Shown here piece by piece: positions 1 through 4,905 of a stretch of DNA of 7,147 nucleotides. The notes under the pieces are model-generated. The model was not told the DNA's origin. It made no database searches and saw nothing but the letters and a program-made list of their open reading frames with translations. The translations under genes and the position numbers were made by a program. Source of the DNA: an uncultured Bacilli bacterium. Lineage in GTDB: Bacteria; Bacillota_I; Bacilli_A; RF39; UBA660. Location: the NCBI GenBank assembly GCA_949746915.1, contig CATKEA010000056.1, positions 1 through 7,147 on the forward strand, written 5' to 3'. Position 1 is the stretch's first letter. Every line of letters begins with the position of its first letter.

Positions 1-197
1 AAAAAAACATTACTGAACAATAAATCATATACTAAAAAATATATAAGAAAACAATATCTTTGTTTTTTAACTTTCAACATCGGATATACATAAATACAAG
101 TTCCTATAAATACAAACGGTGTTATAAATGTAAAATAACTAGAAAGAAGTCCATCTATTAAAATACTTAGTAATAATAGAAAAATAACTTTAACCAT
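1..197 (-). CDS. mreD: MreD, rod shape-determining membrane protein (N-terminal part, runs off left edge)
   Basis: The first 65 codons of a frame open to the window edge start inside the end of mreC. MreD is a polytopic membrane subunit of the elongasome that works with MreC, MreB, RodA and PBP2 in lateral wall synthesis. The visible part is very hydrophobic: MVKVIFLLLLSILIDGLLSS, then a second hydrophobic stretch (ITPFVFIGTCIYVYP), a basic loop (KVKKQR) and a third (FLIYFLVYDLLF). This fits the N-terminal membrane helices of Firmicute MreD. The ATG at 197 overlaps the mreC end by 8 bases and has a weak AGGT ribosome site (208-205) about 8 bases upstream. An in-frame ATG at 203 lies too close to that site. 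Identification rests mainly on position after mreC plus topology, because MreD sequences are poorly conserved. The C-terminal half is outside the window. Confidence 0.75.
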   Translation of the reverse strand, partial: MVKVIFLLLLSILIDGLLSSYFTFITPFVFIGTCIYVYPMLKVKKQRYCFLIYFLVYDLLFSNVF

Positions 198-933
198 TAC
201 CATTACCTACTAAAATACTAAGATAATTTAAATTATAAAAATCAACGTCTGTTTTTATCTTAATATTTTTTTCTACTCCAACCTCATCTATATAGAAATC
301 TTCAACTACTCCAACTTTCATATTTGCCATATACATTCCACCAACTTCACTAGTTACAACAATTGCTCCCTTCTCAATATTTTCCTTACTATTAATTAAA
401 CTAGCTATCAAATAACCATCACTATAATCATTCAAAATAGCATTCACCCCATTTATCTTTACTGGTATATTAACATCTGCTGTCAAAAGTTTAACCTCAC
501 TAGTATTTTTATATACCTTACTTATAACACCAACAACACCAGCATCATTAATAGCAAGCATATTCACCTTTAAGCCATCTCTACTTCCCTTATTAATAAC
601 TAATGTATCAAATAAATCAAGCATACTATAAGATACAATATTACAGTTTACAACCTCTAAAGTACTATTTGTCTGCTTAAAGCCTAACATCTTCTCAAGC
701 TCATTAACACGTTTCTGTAACACTTCAATATTTCCCTTACTTACATAATCATAATTAACATCAACTTTCCTAGAAAAGAAACTAATTACCCTATAATATC
801 CATCTCTAAGATATGAAAAATTAACATCATAATGATTAAGATAAATAGAAAGTACTAAAAAGAATAAAATGATTACTGAAAATAATATAACTAAAGCTTT
901 ATTTTTCTTAAAAAAGTTCTTCTTATAATTCAT
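190..933 (-). CDS. mreC: MreC, rod shape-determining protein
   Basis: This 247-residue bitopic protein links cytoplasmic MreB to the periplasmic wall-synthesis machinery. Its parts, in order, are a basic N-terminus (KKNFFKKNK), one membrane helix at about 13-32, a short coiled coil at about 66-88 (NIEVLQKRVNELEKML), and a beta-rich extracellular domain from about 92. That domain contains the family hallmark INKGSRDGLKVNM (113-125), then GVVGVISKV (132-140) and LLTADVNIPVKI (149-160). The family usually runs about 270-300 residues, so this copy is on the short side, ending in a Gly-Asn repeat (GNGNG) that overlaps the mreD start. The start ATG shares one base with the radC stop (TAATG), and no strong ribosome site precedes it, so translational coupling to radC is likely. 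Bacillus has mreB between radC and mreC; here it is absent. Family assignment is firm. Confidence 0.95.
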   Translation of the reverse strand: MNYKKNFFKKNKALVILFSVIILFFLVLSIYLNHYDVNFSYLRDGYYRVISFFSRKVDVNYDYVSKGNIEVLQKRVNELEKMLGFKQTNSTLEVVNCNIVSYSMLDLFDTLVINKGSRDGLKVNMLAINDAGVVGVISKVYKNTSEVKLLTADVNIPVKINGVNAILNDYSDGYLIASLINSKENIEKGAIVVTSEVGGMYMANMKVGVVEDFYIDEVGVEKNIKIKTDVDFYNLNYLSILVGNGNG

Positions 934-1616
934 TACATATTTATAATCTTCCCATCATCATAAAAACTATAATAAGAAGCATCTCCAAAAATTAAATGAT
1001 CTACTACTGGTATTCCATTCATTCTACCTATCTCTATTAAAGCATTAGTTATCTTTTTATCTTCTAAACTAGGCCTAATATCACCACTTGGATGATTATG
1101 TAAACAAACAATTGATGAAGCACTACATAAATATGCTTCTTTAAAGACTTCTCTTGGATGAACAACACTACGATTAATAGTTCCCATAAATAACAATTTC
1201 CTTTCAATTAACTCCTGTTTATTATTAAAATATAAACAATAAAAACACTCTTGTTTCTTATCTACAAAAAGATACTTATTAAACTCATAAATCTCTTTAG
1301 ATGTTCTTAATAAATACCTTGTCTTAAGTCTACTACTAGCAACTATTCTCTTACCAAGTTCAATTGAACTAATTATTTCAATAGCTTTAACCTTACCAAT
1401 TCCATCTATTTGACAAAGTCCATTAACTGTTATATCTTTAAGTCCATCTATTCCAAAAAGACTAAGTACTTCTAGAGCAAGCTGTTTACTAGACTTTTTC
1501 TTAGAACCAGTCTTAATAATAATTGCTAATAACTCTTCAAAAGACAAACTTTCTACACCACATAAAAGTAATCTTTCTCTAGGTCTTTCCATTTCTGGTA
1601 AATCTTTTAATCTCAA
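933..1616 (-). CDS. radC: RadC-family JAMM-domain protein (UPF0758)
   Basis: RadC family, 227 residues from the start chosen here. An N-terminal KDLPEMERPRERLL motif opens the protein. A helix-hairpin-helix region follows at about 63-83 (CQIDGIGKVKAIEI), then a JAB1/MPN (JAMM) metalloprotease-like domain at about 105-227. The metal-site pattern HNHPSGDIRPSLED is intact (His173, His175, Ser183, Asp186), with the preceding Glu156 in HPREVF. The family was named for DNA repair, but its biochemical role is unsettled; annotating it as a nuclease or protease would go beyond the evidence. The frame opens further upstream to a TTG at 1646 and GTGs at 1628 and 1625. I prefer the TTG at 1616 because GGTGAT (1626-1621) sits at ideal distance and the protein then begins right before the conserved motif. 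It lies 45 bases after the SPOR-like gene, and its TAA overlaps the mreC ATG. Confidence 0.93.
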   Translation of the reverse strand: MRLKDLPEMERPRERLLLCGVESLSFEELLAIIIKTGSKKKSSKQLALEVLSLFGIDGLKDITVNGLCQIDGIGKVKAIEIISSIELGKRIVASSRLKTRYLLRTSKEIYEFNKYLFVDKKQECFYCLYFNNKQELIERKLLFMGTINRSVVHPREVFKEAYLCSASSIVCLHNHPSGDIRPSLEDKKITNALIEIGRMNGIPVVDHLIFGDASYYSFYDDGKIINM

Positions 1617-1620
1617 ACTA

Positions 1621-1626
1621 ATCACC
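1621..1626 (-). promoter_or_regulatory. Ribosome binding site deciding the radC TTG start
   Basis: On the minus strand GGTGAT is followed by four bases and TTG. It pairs with the ATCACC part of the 16S anti-Shine-Dalgarno sequence, and its GG lies 8 bases from the start, as for a standard site. This makes the TTG at 1616 a better start than the upstream TTG at 1646, which has only AT-rich sequence before it. The same GGTGAT-N4-start layout precedes the SPOR-like gene. Confidence 0.6.
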
Positions 1627-1661
1627 ACATATATATTATTTACCAAAAAATTAACATTCTC

Positions 1662-2123
1662 TTACTTTTTTAACACTATTTCTTCATAAGTAGCTAAAAC
1701 TGATTTCATAACTGAATTAACTTCTTTAAGTGTATTAGAACTATCTAATAAAATATCATATTGTTCTACCTCATTAATAAAAGCCTCGTTACGAATATTT
1801 AACTCTTTTATATAAATATCAATCCCTTCTTCTTTAAAATAATTTTGCACTTTATTAGCCAAATTCTGATTACTAGTAACCCCAATATATACATAGTATT
1901 TATTATCCTCTTCAACTATCGTATATTGATCTAACTTCTTACAATTTTTTGATACTGCATCTAAATTACTATAAACACCCTGTTGTAAGAAAAAAAGATT
2001 GTTATTATCTAAAAAGACATCTTGATACTCTTCATTATATCTTTTATAAAAAATATCAGCTACTAATATCGTTATTAAAACAGTTGCGAATGTTGCGGCA
2101 AAAAAACTAAACTTTATCTTCAT
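1662..2123 (-). CDS. Membrane-anchored SPOR-like protein (SpoIIB-position homologue)
   Basis: A 153-residue protein. After a short basic start (MKIK) there is one membrane helix at about 5-23, then a region at about 43-108 with the layout of a SPOR domain: FFLQQGVYSN at 44-53, a helix with Asn/Lys/Leu, TIVEEDNKYYVYIGVTSN at 68-85, then a helix (NKVQNYFKEEG) and the strand IDIYIKEL. SPOR domains bind glycan strands denuded of stem peptides, typically at septa, so an extracytoplasmic wall-binding role is inferred. A charged helical tail of about 45 residues follows. In Bacillus subtilis the SPOR protein SpoIIB is encoded just before maf-radC-mreBCD, so position supports a related origin; a sporulation role is not implied. 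The frame can be read upstream to a TTG at 2213, but ATG 2123 has GGGTGAT at good distance and puts the helix at the N-terminus. Confidence 0.75.
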   Translation of the reverse strand: MKIKFSFFAATFATVLITILVADIFYKRYNEEYQDVFLDNNNLFFLQQGVYSNLDAVSKNCKKLDQYTIVEEDNKYYVYIGVTSNQNLANKVQNYFKEEGIDIYIKELNIRNEAFINEVEQYDILLDSSNTLKEVNSVMKSVLATYEEIVLKK

Positions 2124-2127
2124 TAAC

Positions 2128-2134
2128 ATCACCC
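2128..2134 (-). promoter_or_regulatory. Ribosome binding site deciding the start of the SPOR-like gene
   Basis: On the minus strand GGGTGAT is followed by GTTA and ATG (2123). The GGTGAT core and its four-base gap match the radC site exactly. It rules against the distant TTG at 2213 and slightly favours ATG 2123 over the in-frame ATG at 2129, which overlaps the site. Confidence 0.6.
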
Positions 2135-2183
2135 AACTACATAATACAAAAAAGATATGTCGAATATTGTCGATTCTTAGTAA

Positions 2184-2213
2184 TTTAGAAAAATACTTAA
2201 AAAAACTAGTCAA
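2184..2213 (-). promoter_or_regulatory. Candidate promoter for the SPOR-radC-mreCD unit
   Basis: The minus strand has TTGACT at 2213-2208 (5 of 6 to the -35 consensus). After 18 bases comes TCTAAA at 2189-2184 (4 of 6 to the -10). This would give a leader of roughly 50 bases before the ATG at 2123. The region is very AT-rich, so chance matches are likely. It is the best-scoring pair I can find by eye in the divergent interval. Confidence 0.33.
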
Positions 2214-2227
2214 TTAGTTATAAGTAA

Positions 2228-2236
2228 TGTTAAAAT
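2228..2236 (+). promoter_or_regulatory. Candidate extended -10 element for trpS
   Basis: TGTTAAAAT on the plus strand is an extended -10 (TGN plus TAAAAT, 5 of 6). An upstream TAGTCA at 2207-2212, 18 bases away, matches the -35 in 4 of 6 places and overlaps the -35 proposed for the divergent unit. The start of transcription would fall almost at the AGGAGGT ribosome site (2244-2250), giving a very short leader. The interval has no room for a T-box leader, which often controls trpS in Firmicutes. Confidence 0.3.
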
Positions 2237-2256
2237 AATAAAAAGGAGGTATATTT

Positions 2257-3261
2257 ATGAAAGAAACAATATTAACTGGTATTAGACCTACTGGTAATTT
2301 ACACTTTGGTCACTTATTTGGAGCTTGCAATAATTGGTTAAAGTTACAAGAAAAAGACTACGAATTTTATCTAGAAATAGCTGATGTTCAAGCCCTTACA
2401 GATCATTTTCATGAACCTGAAATGGTAAGACGTAATGTCTATGAGTTAACTACTGATATCTTATCAATTGGAATAGATCCAAATAAAGTTCATATTTTTA
2501 TTCAATCAACTATACCTGAAATAGCTGAATTAACTGTTTTCTATTCAAATTTAGTAACAATGGCTCGATTATATAGAAATCCTACTGTTAAAACAGAAAT
2601 AGCACAAAAAAAAGCCATATTTGGTAATGACGGAGAAAGTGTTACCTATGGATTCGTTGGATATCCTGTAAGTCAAGCTGCTGATATAACTTCTTTCAAA
2701 GGTAGTCTTATCCCAGTTGGAGAAGATCAATTACCTTTAATTGAACAAACTCGTGAAATAGTTAGAAAATTTAATTCCATCTACGGTAACATTTTAGTTG
2801 AACCAAAACACTTTATTTCTAAAACTGCAAGAATTAAAGGTTTAGATGGAAATGAAAAAATGGGTAAAAGTCTAGGAAATGCTATCTATTTAAAAGATGA
2901 TGAAGAAACTATTACTAAAAAAATTATGGGAGCAGTAACTGATCCAAATAAAATTAAAAAAGATGATAAAGCAAACCCAGATATTTGTATGGTCTACTAC
3001 TACCATAAACTAATAGAAAACAAAAATATTGAAACTGTCTGCAAAGAATGTAAAAATGGAGAACGTGGATGTGTAGCATGTAAAAAAGAACTTATCAATA
3101 ATATGCTAGAGTTTTTAAAACCAATTCACGAAAAACGCCAATATTATTTAGAACATCAAGATGAAGTTAAAAAAGTTTTAGAAAAAGGAAATTCTGTAGC
3201 ACAAAAAAAAGCCAAAGAAACAATGGCTGAAATCAAAAAAAGTATGCAAATCAATTACTAA
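2257..3261 (+). CDS. trpS: Tryptophan--tRNA ligase (TrpRS), Fe-S-type cysteine pattern
   Basis: A complete 334-residue class I aminoacyl-tRNA synthetase that charges tRNA-Trp with tryptophan using ATP in the cytoplasm. The Rossmann fold opens with TGIRPTGNLHFGHLFGA (7-23), which holds the HIGH-equivalent. VGYPVSQAADI (134-144) and PVGEDQLPLIEQTREI (153-168) are typical of TrpRS, and KMGKS (201-205) is the KMSKS loop. The C-terminal helical anticodon-binding part carries Cys244, Cys265, Cys272 and Cys275 with spacing C-x20-C-x6-C-x2-C. This closely resembles the [4Fe-4S] site (C-x22-C-x6-C-x2-C) known in Thermotoga maritima TrpRS; Cys262 is extra. A strong AGGAGGT lies 6 bases before the ATG. 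It is the only plus-strand gene here, and its TAA overlaps by 4 bases the stop of the convergent gene. Length and motifs are complete, so function is secure. Confidence 0.98.
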   Translation: MKETILTGIRPTGNLHFGHLFGACNNWLKLQEKDYEFYLEIADVQALTDHFHEPEMVRRNVYELTTDILSIGIDPNKVHIFIQSTIPEIAELTVFYSNLVTMARLYRNPTVKTEIAQKKAIFGNDGESVTYGFVGYPVSQAADITSFKGSLIPVGEDQLPLIEQTREIVRKFNSIYGNILVEPKHFISKTARIKGLDGNEKMGKSLGNAIYLKDDEETITKKIMGAVTDPNKIKKDDKANPDICMVYYYHKLIENKNIETVCKECKNGERGCVACKKELINNMLEFLKPIHEKRQYYLEHQDEVKKVLEKGNSVAQKKAKETMAEIKKSMQINY

Positions 3262-3908
3262 ATCTTTTTACAACTTAGTTTTAATAAATTATAAATTTTA
3301 AAATGATTTTCATTAAGAGTACTATTCATACTATTAATAAGCGAATAATACATTTCTTGAATGTCATTTTTTTTATTACCAAAACACTCAACATAAAGAT
3401 ATCTAAGCTTATCATAATTTTTATTTTGATAAGAATTATTTATCTCATTAACTAAATAATTTTTTATTCCTCTTTCACTTCTAGTTAAATAACTATTATC
3501 TTTATATTTTTCAACTAAATTATATTCAACGTTAGTAAGATCCATCTTTTTAGCCAAATTGGCAATCTCTGTTTCCTCATCAAGTAAAAGTCTACTTTTA
3601 CATAAAGATAAACCATCTTTATTAAACTCTAAGGCAATTACTACTCTACCATCAGTAAATAAAGATATATAATCTTCTCTAACAATCTTTCTTTTATTAA
3701 AAATCTCTGTTTTATGATAAATTATATCCAAAAGATCAGTTGAAACAACTACTTTACCAAATACAAAATCATCTATTGTTGCAGTATCAACTTTTATAAG
3801 TGGTATTCTTTTTATATGATCAACTGCATCATCAACATTCCATTCATAAAACTCATAAACTTTATCTATATCATTAAAATTAAGTAACACATCATAAATA
3901 TATATCAT
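3258..3908 (-). CDS. DUF3603/YjbA-like protein of unknown function
   Basis: A 216-residue soluble protein with no signal peptide or membrane helix. The N-terminus (IYDVLLNFND, then FYEWNVDDAVDHIKRIPLIKV at about 20-40) resembles, from memory, the Firmicute family DUF3603/UPF0736 that includes B. subtilis YjbA. The central part (LFTDGRVVIALEFNKDG, 83-99) looks like a beta hairpin, and the C-terminal half is Asn/Lys/Tyr-rich and helical. YjbA is encoded beside trpS in B. subtilis as I recall it, so the trpS neighbour supports the assignment. The molecular role is unknown and I do not propose one. The ATG follows AAGGGGATC, a usable ribosome site, and overlaps the end of the small membrane-protein gene by 17 bases, so the two are probably translated together. 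The stop TAG overlaps the trpS TAA on the other strand. Confidence 0.72.
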   Translation of the reverse strand: MIYIYDVLLNFNDIDKVYEFYEWNVDDAVDHIKRIPLIKVDTATIDDFVFGKVVVSTDLLDIIYHKTEIFNKRKIVREDYISLFTDGRVVIALEFNKDGLSLCKSRLLLDEETEIANLAKKMDLTNVEYNLVEKYKDNSYLTRSERGIKNYLVNEINNSYQNKNYDKLRYLYVECFGNKKNDIQEMYYSLINSMNSTLNENHFKIYNLLKLSCKKI

Positions 3909-4113
3909 TTTCTCGATCCCCTTTAGTAAATATACACAAACTAATGATTATAAAACCTATAGGTAGAAAACTACATTCTATTCTACTAAGTATAAAGTAA
4001 AAATATTCTAAATAAGTATATCCCAAAGTAAGTAAATTTAAGTAAACTATTATATAAGTGAGTCCCGTTACCATTAGAGAAAAGCCTATTAGAAAGAAAA
4101 ACGTACGATACAT
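3892..4113 (-). CDS. Small two-TM membrane protein, function unknown
   Basis: A 73-residue hydrophobic protein with two predicted membrane helices: about 4-26 (TFFFLIGFSLMVTGLTYIIV) and about 46-63 (ECSFLPIGFIIISLCIF). A short aromatic loop (GYTYLEYFYFILSRIE) separates them, and the tail is charged (KGDRENDIYL). I do not recognise a named family. The frame could begin with a GTG at 4122, but AGGTGGAG (4124-4117) sits correctly before ATG 4113 and overlaps that GTG, so ATG 4113 is chosen. It ends in TGA, the only TGA stop among the genes in this window, and overlaps the start of the DUF3603-like gene by 17 bases. That arrangement suggests a co-translated pair, perhaps a membrane partner of the soluble protein; this is inference. 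Size, ribosome site and overlap all support a real gene. Confidence 0.75.
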   Translation of the reverse strand: MYRTFFFLIGFSLMVTGLTYIIVYLNLLTLGYTYLEYFYFILSRIECSFLPIGFIIISLCIFTKGDRENDIYL

Positions 4114-4116
4114 ATA

Positions 4117-4124
4117 CTCCACCT
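4117..4124 (-). promoter_or_regulatory. Ribosome binding site deciding the start of the small two-TM gene
   Basis: On the minus strand AGGTGGAG is followed by TAT and ATG (4113). It differs from AGGAGG by one base, and its GG is 5 bases from the ATG. The alternative GTG start at 4122 lies inside this site and has no ribosome site of its own. Confidence 0.6.
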
Positions 4125-4137
4125 ATAATATTTTATT

Positions 4138-4167
4138 AACAATCAACTATTTATAGTATTGTTTTTT
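4138..4167 (+). terminator. Weak hairpin with T-tract, possible plus-strand terminator
   Basis: AACAAT (4138-4143) pairs with ATTGTT (4158-4163), and ACTA (4146-4149) with TAGT (4154-4157). There is a CA bulge between the stems and a TTTA loop. A T-run to 4167 then ATTT follows on the plus strand. Only two G-C pairs are present, so this is a poor terminator. The only plus-strand gene upstream is trpS, whose end is almost 900 bases away, so use by trpS readthrough is speculative. Confidence 0.22.
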
Positions 4168-4229
4168 ATTTAGAAATTTATACAGAAAAAATATCTTCAA
4201 TTCATATTAGTTGAAAATACTTTTATCAT

Positions 4230-4418
4230 TTAAGATACAAGAATACAAACTATTCTATATATCACTGTACAATTAAGTACTATTTGGCTTCCATCCACTG
4301 TTGCTACATTATAAAACATACTATCTTTATTATGAATAGTAAGTGTTGTTACAACAAATACCAAAAATCTTAGAACTATTAATCTTTTCTTATTTATATT
4401 ACTATTTTCATTCATCAT
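4230..4418 (-). CDS. Doubtful 62-residue frame, possible gene remnant
   Basis: An open frame of 62 codons from two adjacent ATGs. The product has a basic start (NKKR), one hydrophobic stretch (LIVLRFLVFVVTTLTI) and then DSMFYNVATVDGSQIVLN with CTVIYRI near the end. There is no ribosome site: the bases before the ATG are AT-rich, ending TATGGT. In such AT-rich DNA a frame this long without purifying selection is unusual but possible. The segment TVDGSQIVLNCTVIYRI faintly recalls the DG..V.L...V.YRI strand pair of SPFH/band-7 proteins, but that is far too short to call. It may be a decayed fragment, a leaderless small membrane protein, or nothing. Confidence 0.22.
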   Translation of the reverse strand: MMNENSNINKKRLIVLRFLVFVVTTLTIHNKDSMFYNVATVDGSQIVLNCTVIYRIVCILVS

Positions 4419-4448
4419 ATACCATATAAAAATTTTAACATAAAGATT

Positions 4449-4476
4449 AAAAAAGATATAAACAAATTCGTTTATA
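4449..4476 (-). terminator. Rho-independent terminator of the rhodanese-VTT-rmuC unit
   Basis: On the minus strand, one base past the TAG of the 137-residue gene, TATAAAC (4476-4470) pairs perfectly with GTTTATA (4463-4457) around a 6-base loop. TCTTTTTT follows. The stem has a single G-C pair, so it is weak in energy terms. Position and U-tract are exactly as expected for the end of the rmuC transcription unit. Confidence 0.55.
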
Positions 4477-4477
4477 C

Positions 4478-4891
4478 CTATTTATTTGAACTTCTCCTCA
4501 TACGTGTTTTAGTAACTTCTACTCTTTTAAGTTCCTTCTCATTAGCATCTATTTCCTCATTATCGTTATCAGAATAATGATTTACCTGAACCTTATTACT
4601 AGTATCCTTTAAAATACTTCTTATCAGAATATACATAATTACTACAAAAATAGTTGGTACAACCAAAAACATAACTATTGGTATTGTTCTTGTAATGCCA
4701 GAAAAAATAAGTATTGGTACCATTACTACTTCAATAATAACTAAAATCAATAAAACAAGACTAATCTTATCTACTACCTTAAGATCACTACTACTTTTAT
4801 TTGACTTTTTCTTTTTAACACCCTTTATCTTAATTTCAGCTGTTTCCTCTTGTAACAATTTTGTATTTTTCTTTGATTTAACTGCACCCAT
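4478..4891 (-). CDS. Basic two-TM membrane protein, function unknown
   Basis: A 137-residue protein not matched to a named family. The N-terminal 43 residues are strongly basic and low in complexity (KSKKNTKLL, KGVKKKKSNKSSS). Two predicted helices follow, about 44-64 (SLVLLILVIIEVVMVPILIF) and about 71-92 (PIVMFLVVPTIFVVIMYILI), and then an acidic/basic tail of about 45 residues ending KTRMRRSSNK. The positive-inside rule predicts both ends in the cytoplasm, with a short external turn. A strong AGGAGG lies 8 bases before the ATG, 14 bases separate it from the rmuC stop, and a terminator follows its own stop, so it is the last gene of the rmuC unit. A basic cytosolic tail could contact nucleic acid or anionic lipid, but nothing shows this directly. 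Confidence 0.82.
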   Translation of the reverse strand: MGAVKSKKNTKLLQEETAEIKIKGVKKKKSNKSSSDLKVVDKISLVLLILVIIEVVMVPILIFSGITRTIPIVMFLVVPTIFVVIMYILIRSILKDTSNKVQVNHYSDNDNEEIDANEKELKRVEVTKTRMRRSSNK

Positions 4892-4905
4892 TTTTATTCC
4901 TCCTA

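Larger units (their letters stand above)
4114..4477. other. Loose intergenic stretch between two minus-strand units
   Basis: This is the longest stretch without a well-supported gene. From low to high coordinates it holds the ribosome site of the small membrane-protein gene, the weak hairpin at 4138-4167, an AT-rich stretch with several chance -10-like hexamers (such as TATAAA) but no convincing -35, the orphan 62-codon frame at 4230-4418, and the U-tract terminator of the rmuC unit at 4449-4476. A promoter for the small-membrane/DUF3603 pair must lie here, but I cannot place it. Confidence 0.5.

Noticed and set aside
1617..1646. Longer RadC start at TTG 1646 (or GTG 1628/1625)
   Set aside because: The extra residues precede the conserved KDLPE...RPRERL start of the family, and only TTG 1616 has a well-placed GGTGAT.
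2124..2213. Thirty-codon N-terminal extension of the SPOR-like protein from TTG 2213
   Set aside because: It has no ribosome site and runs over the candidate promoter. ATG 2123 has GGGTGAT at good spacing and places the membrane helix at the N-terminus.
2124..2256. T-box riboswitch upstream of trpS
   Set aside because: The interval is 133 bases and AT-rich. I see no stem I specifier loop, no T-box core sequence and no terminator/antiterminator pair.
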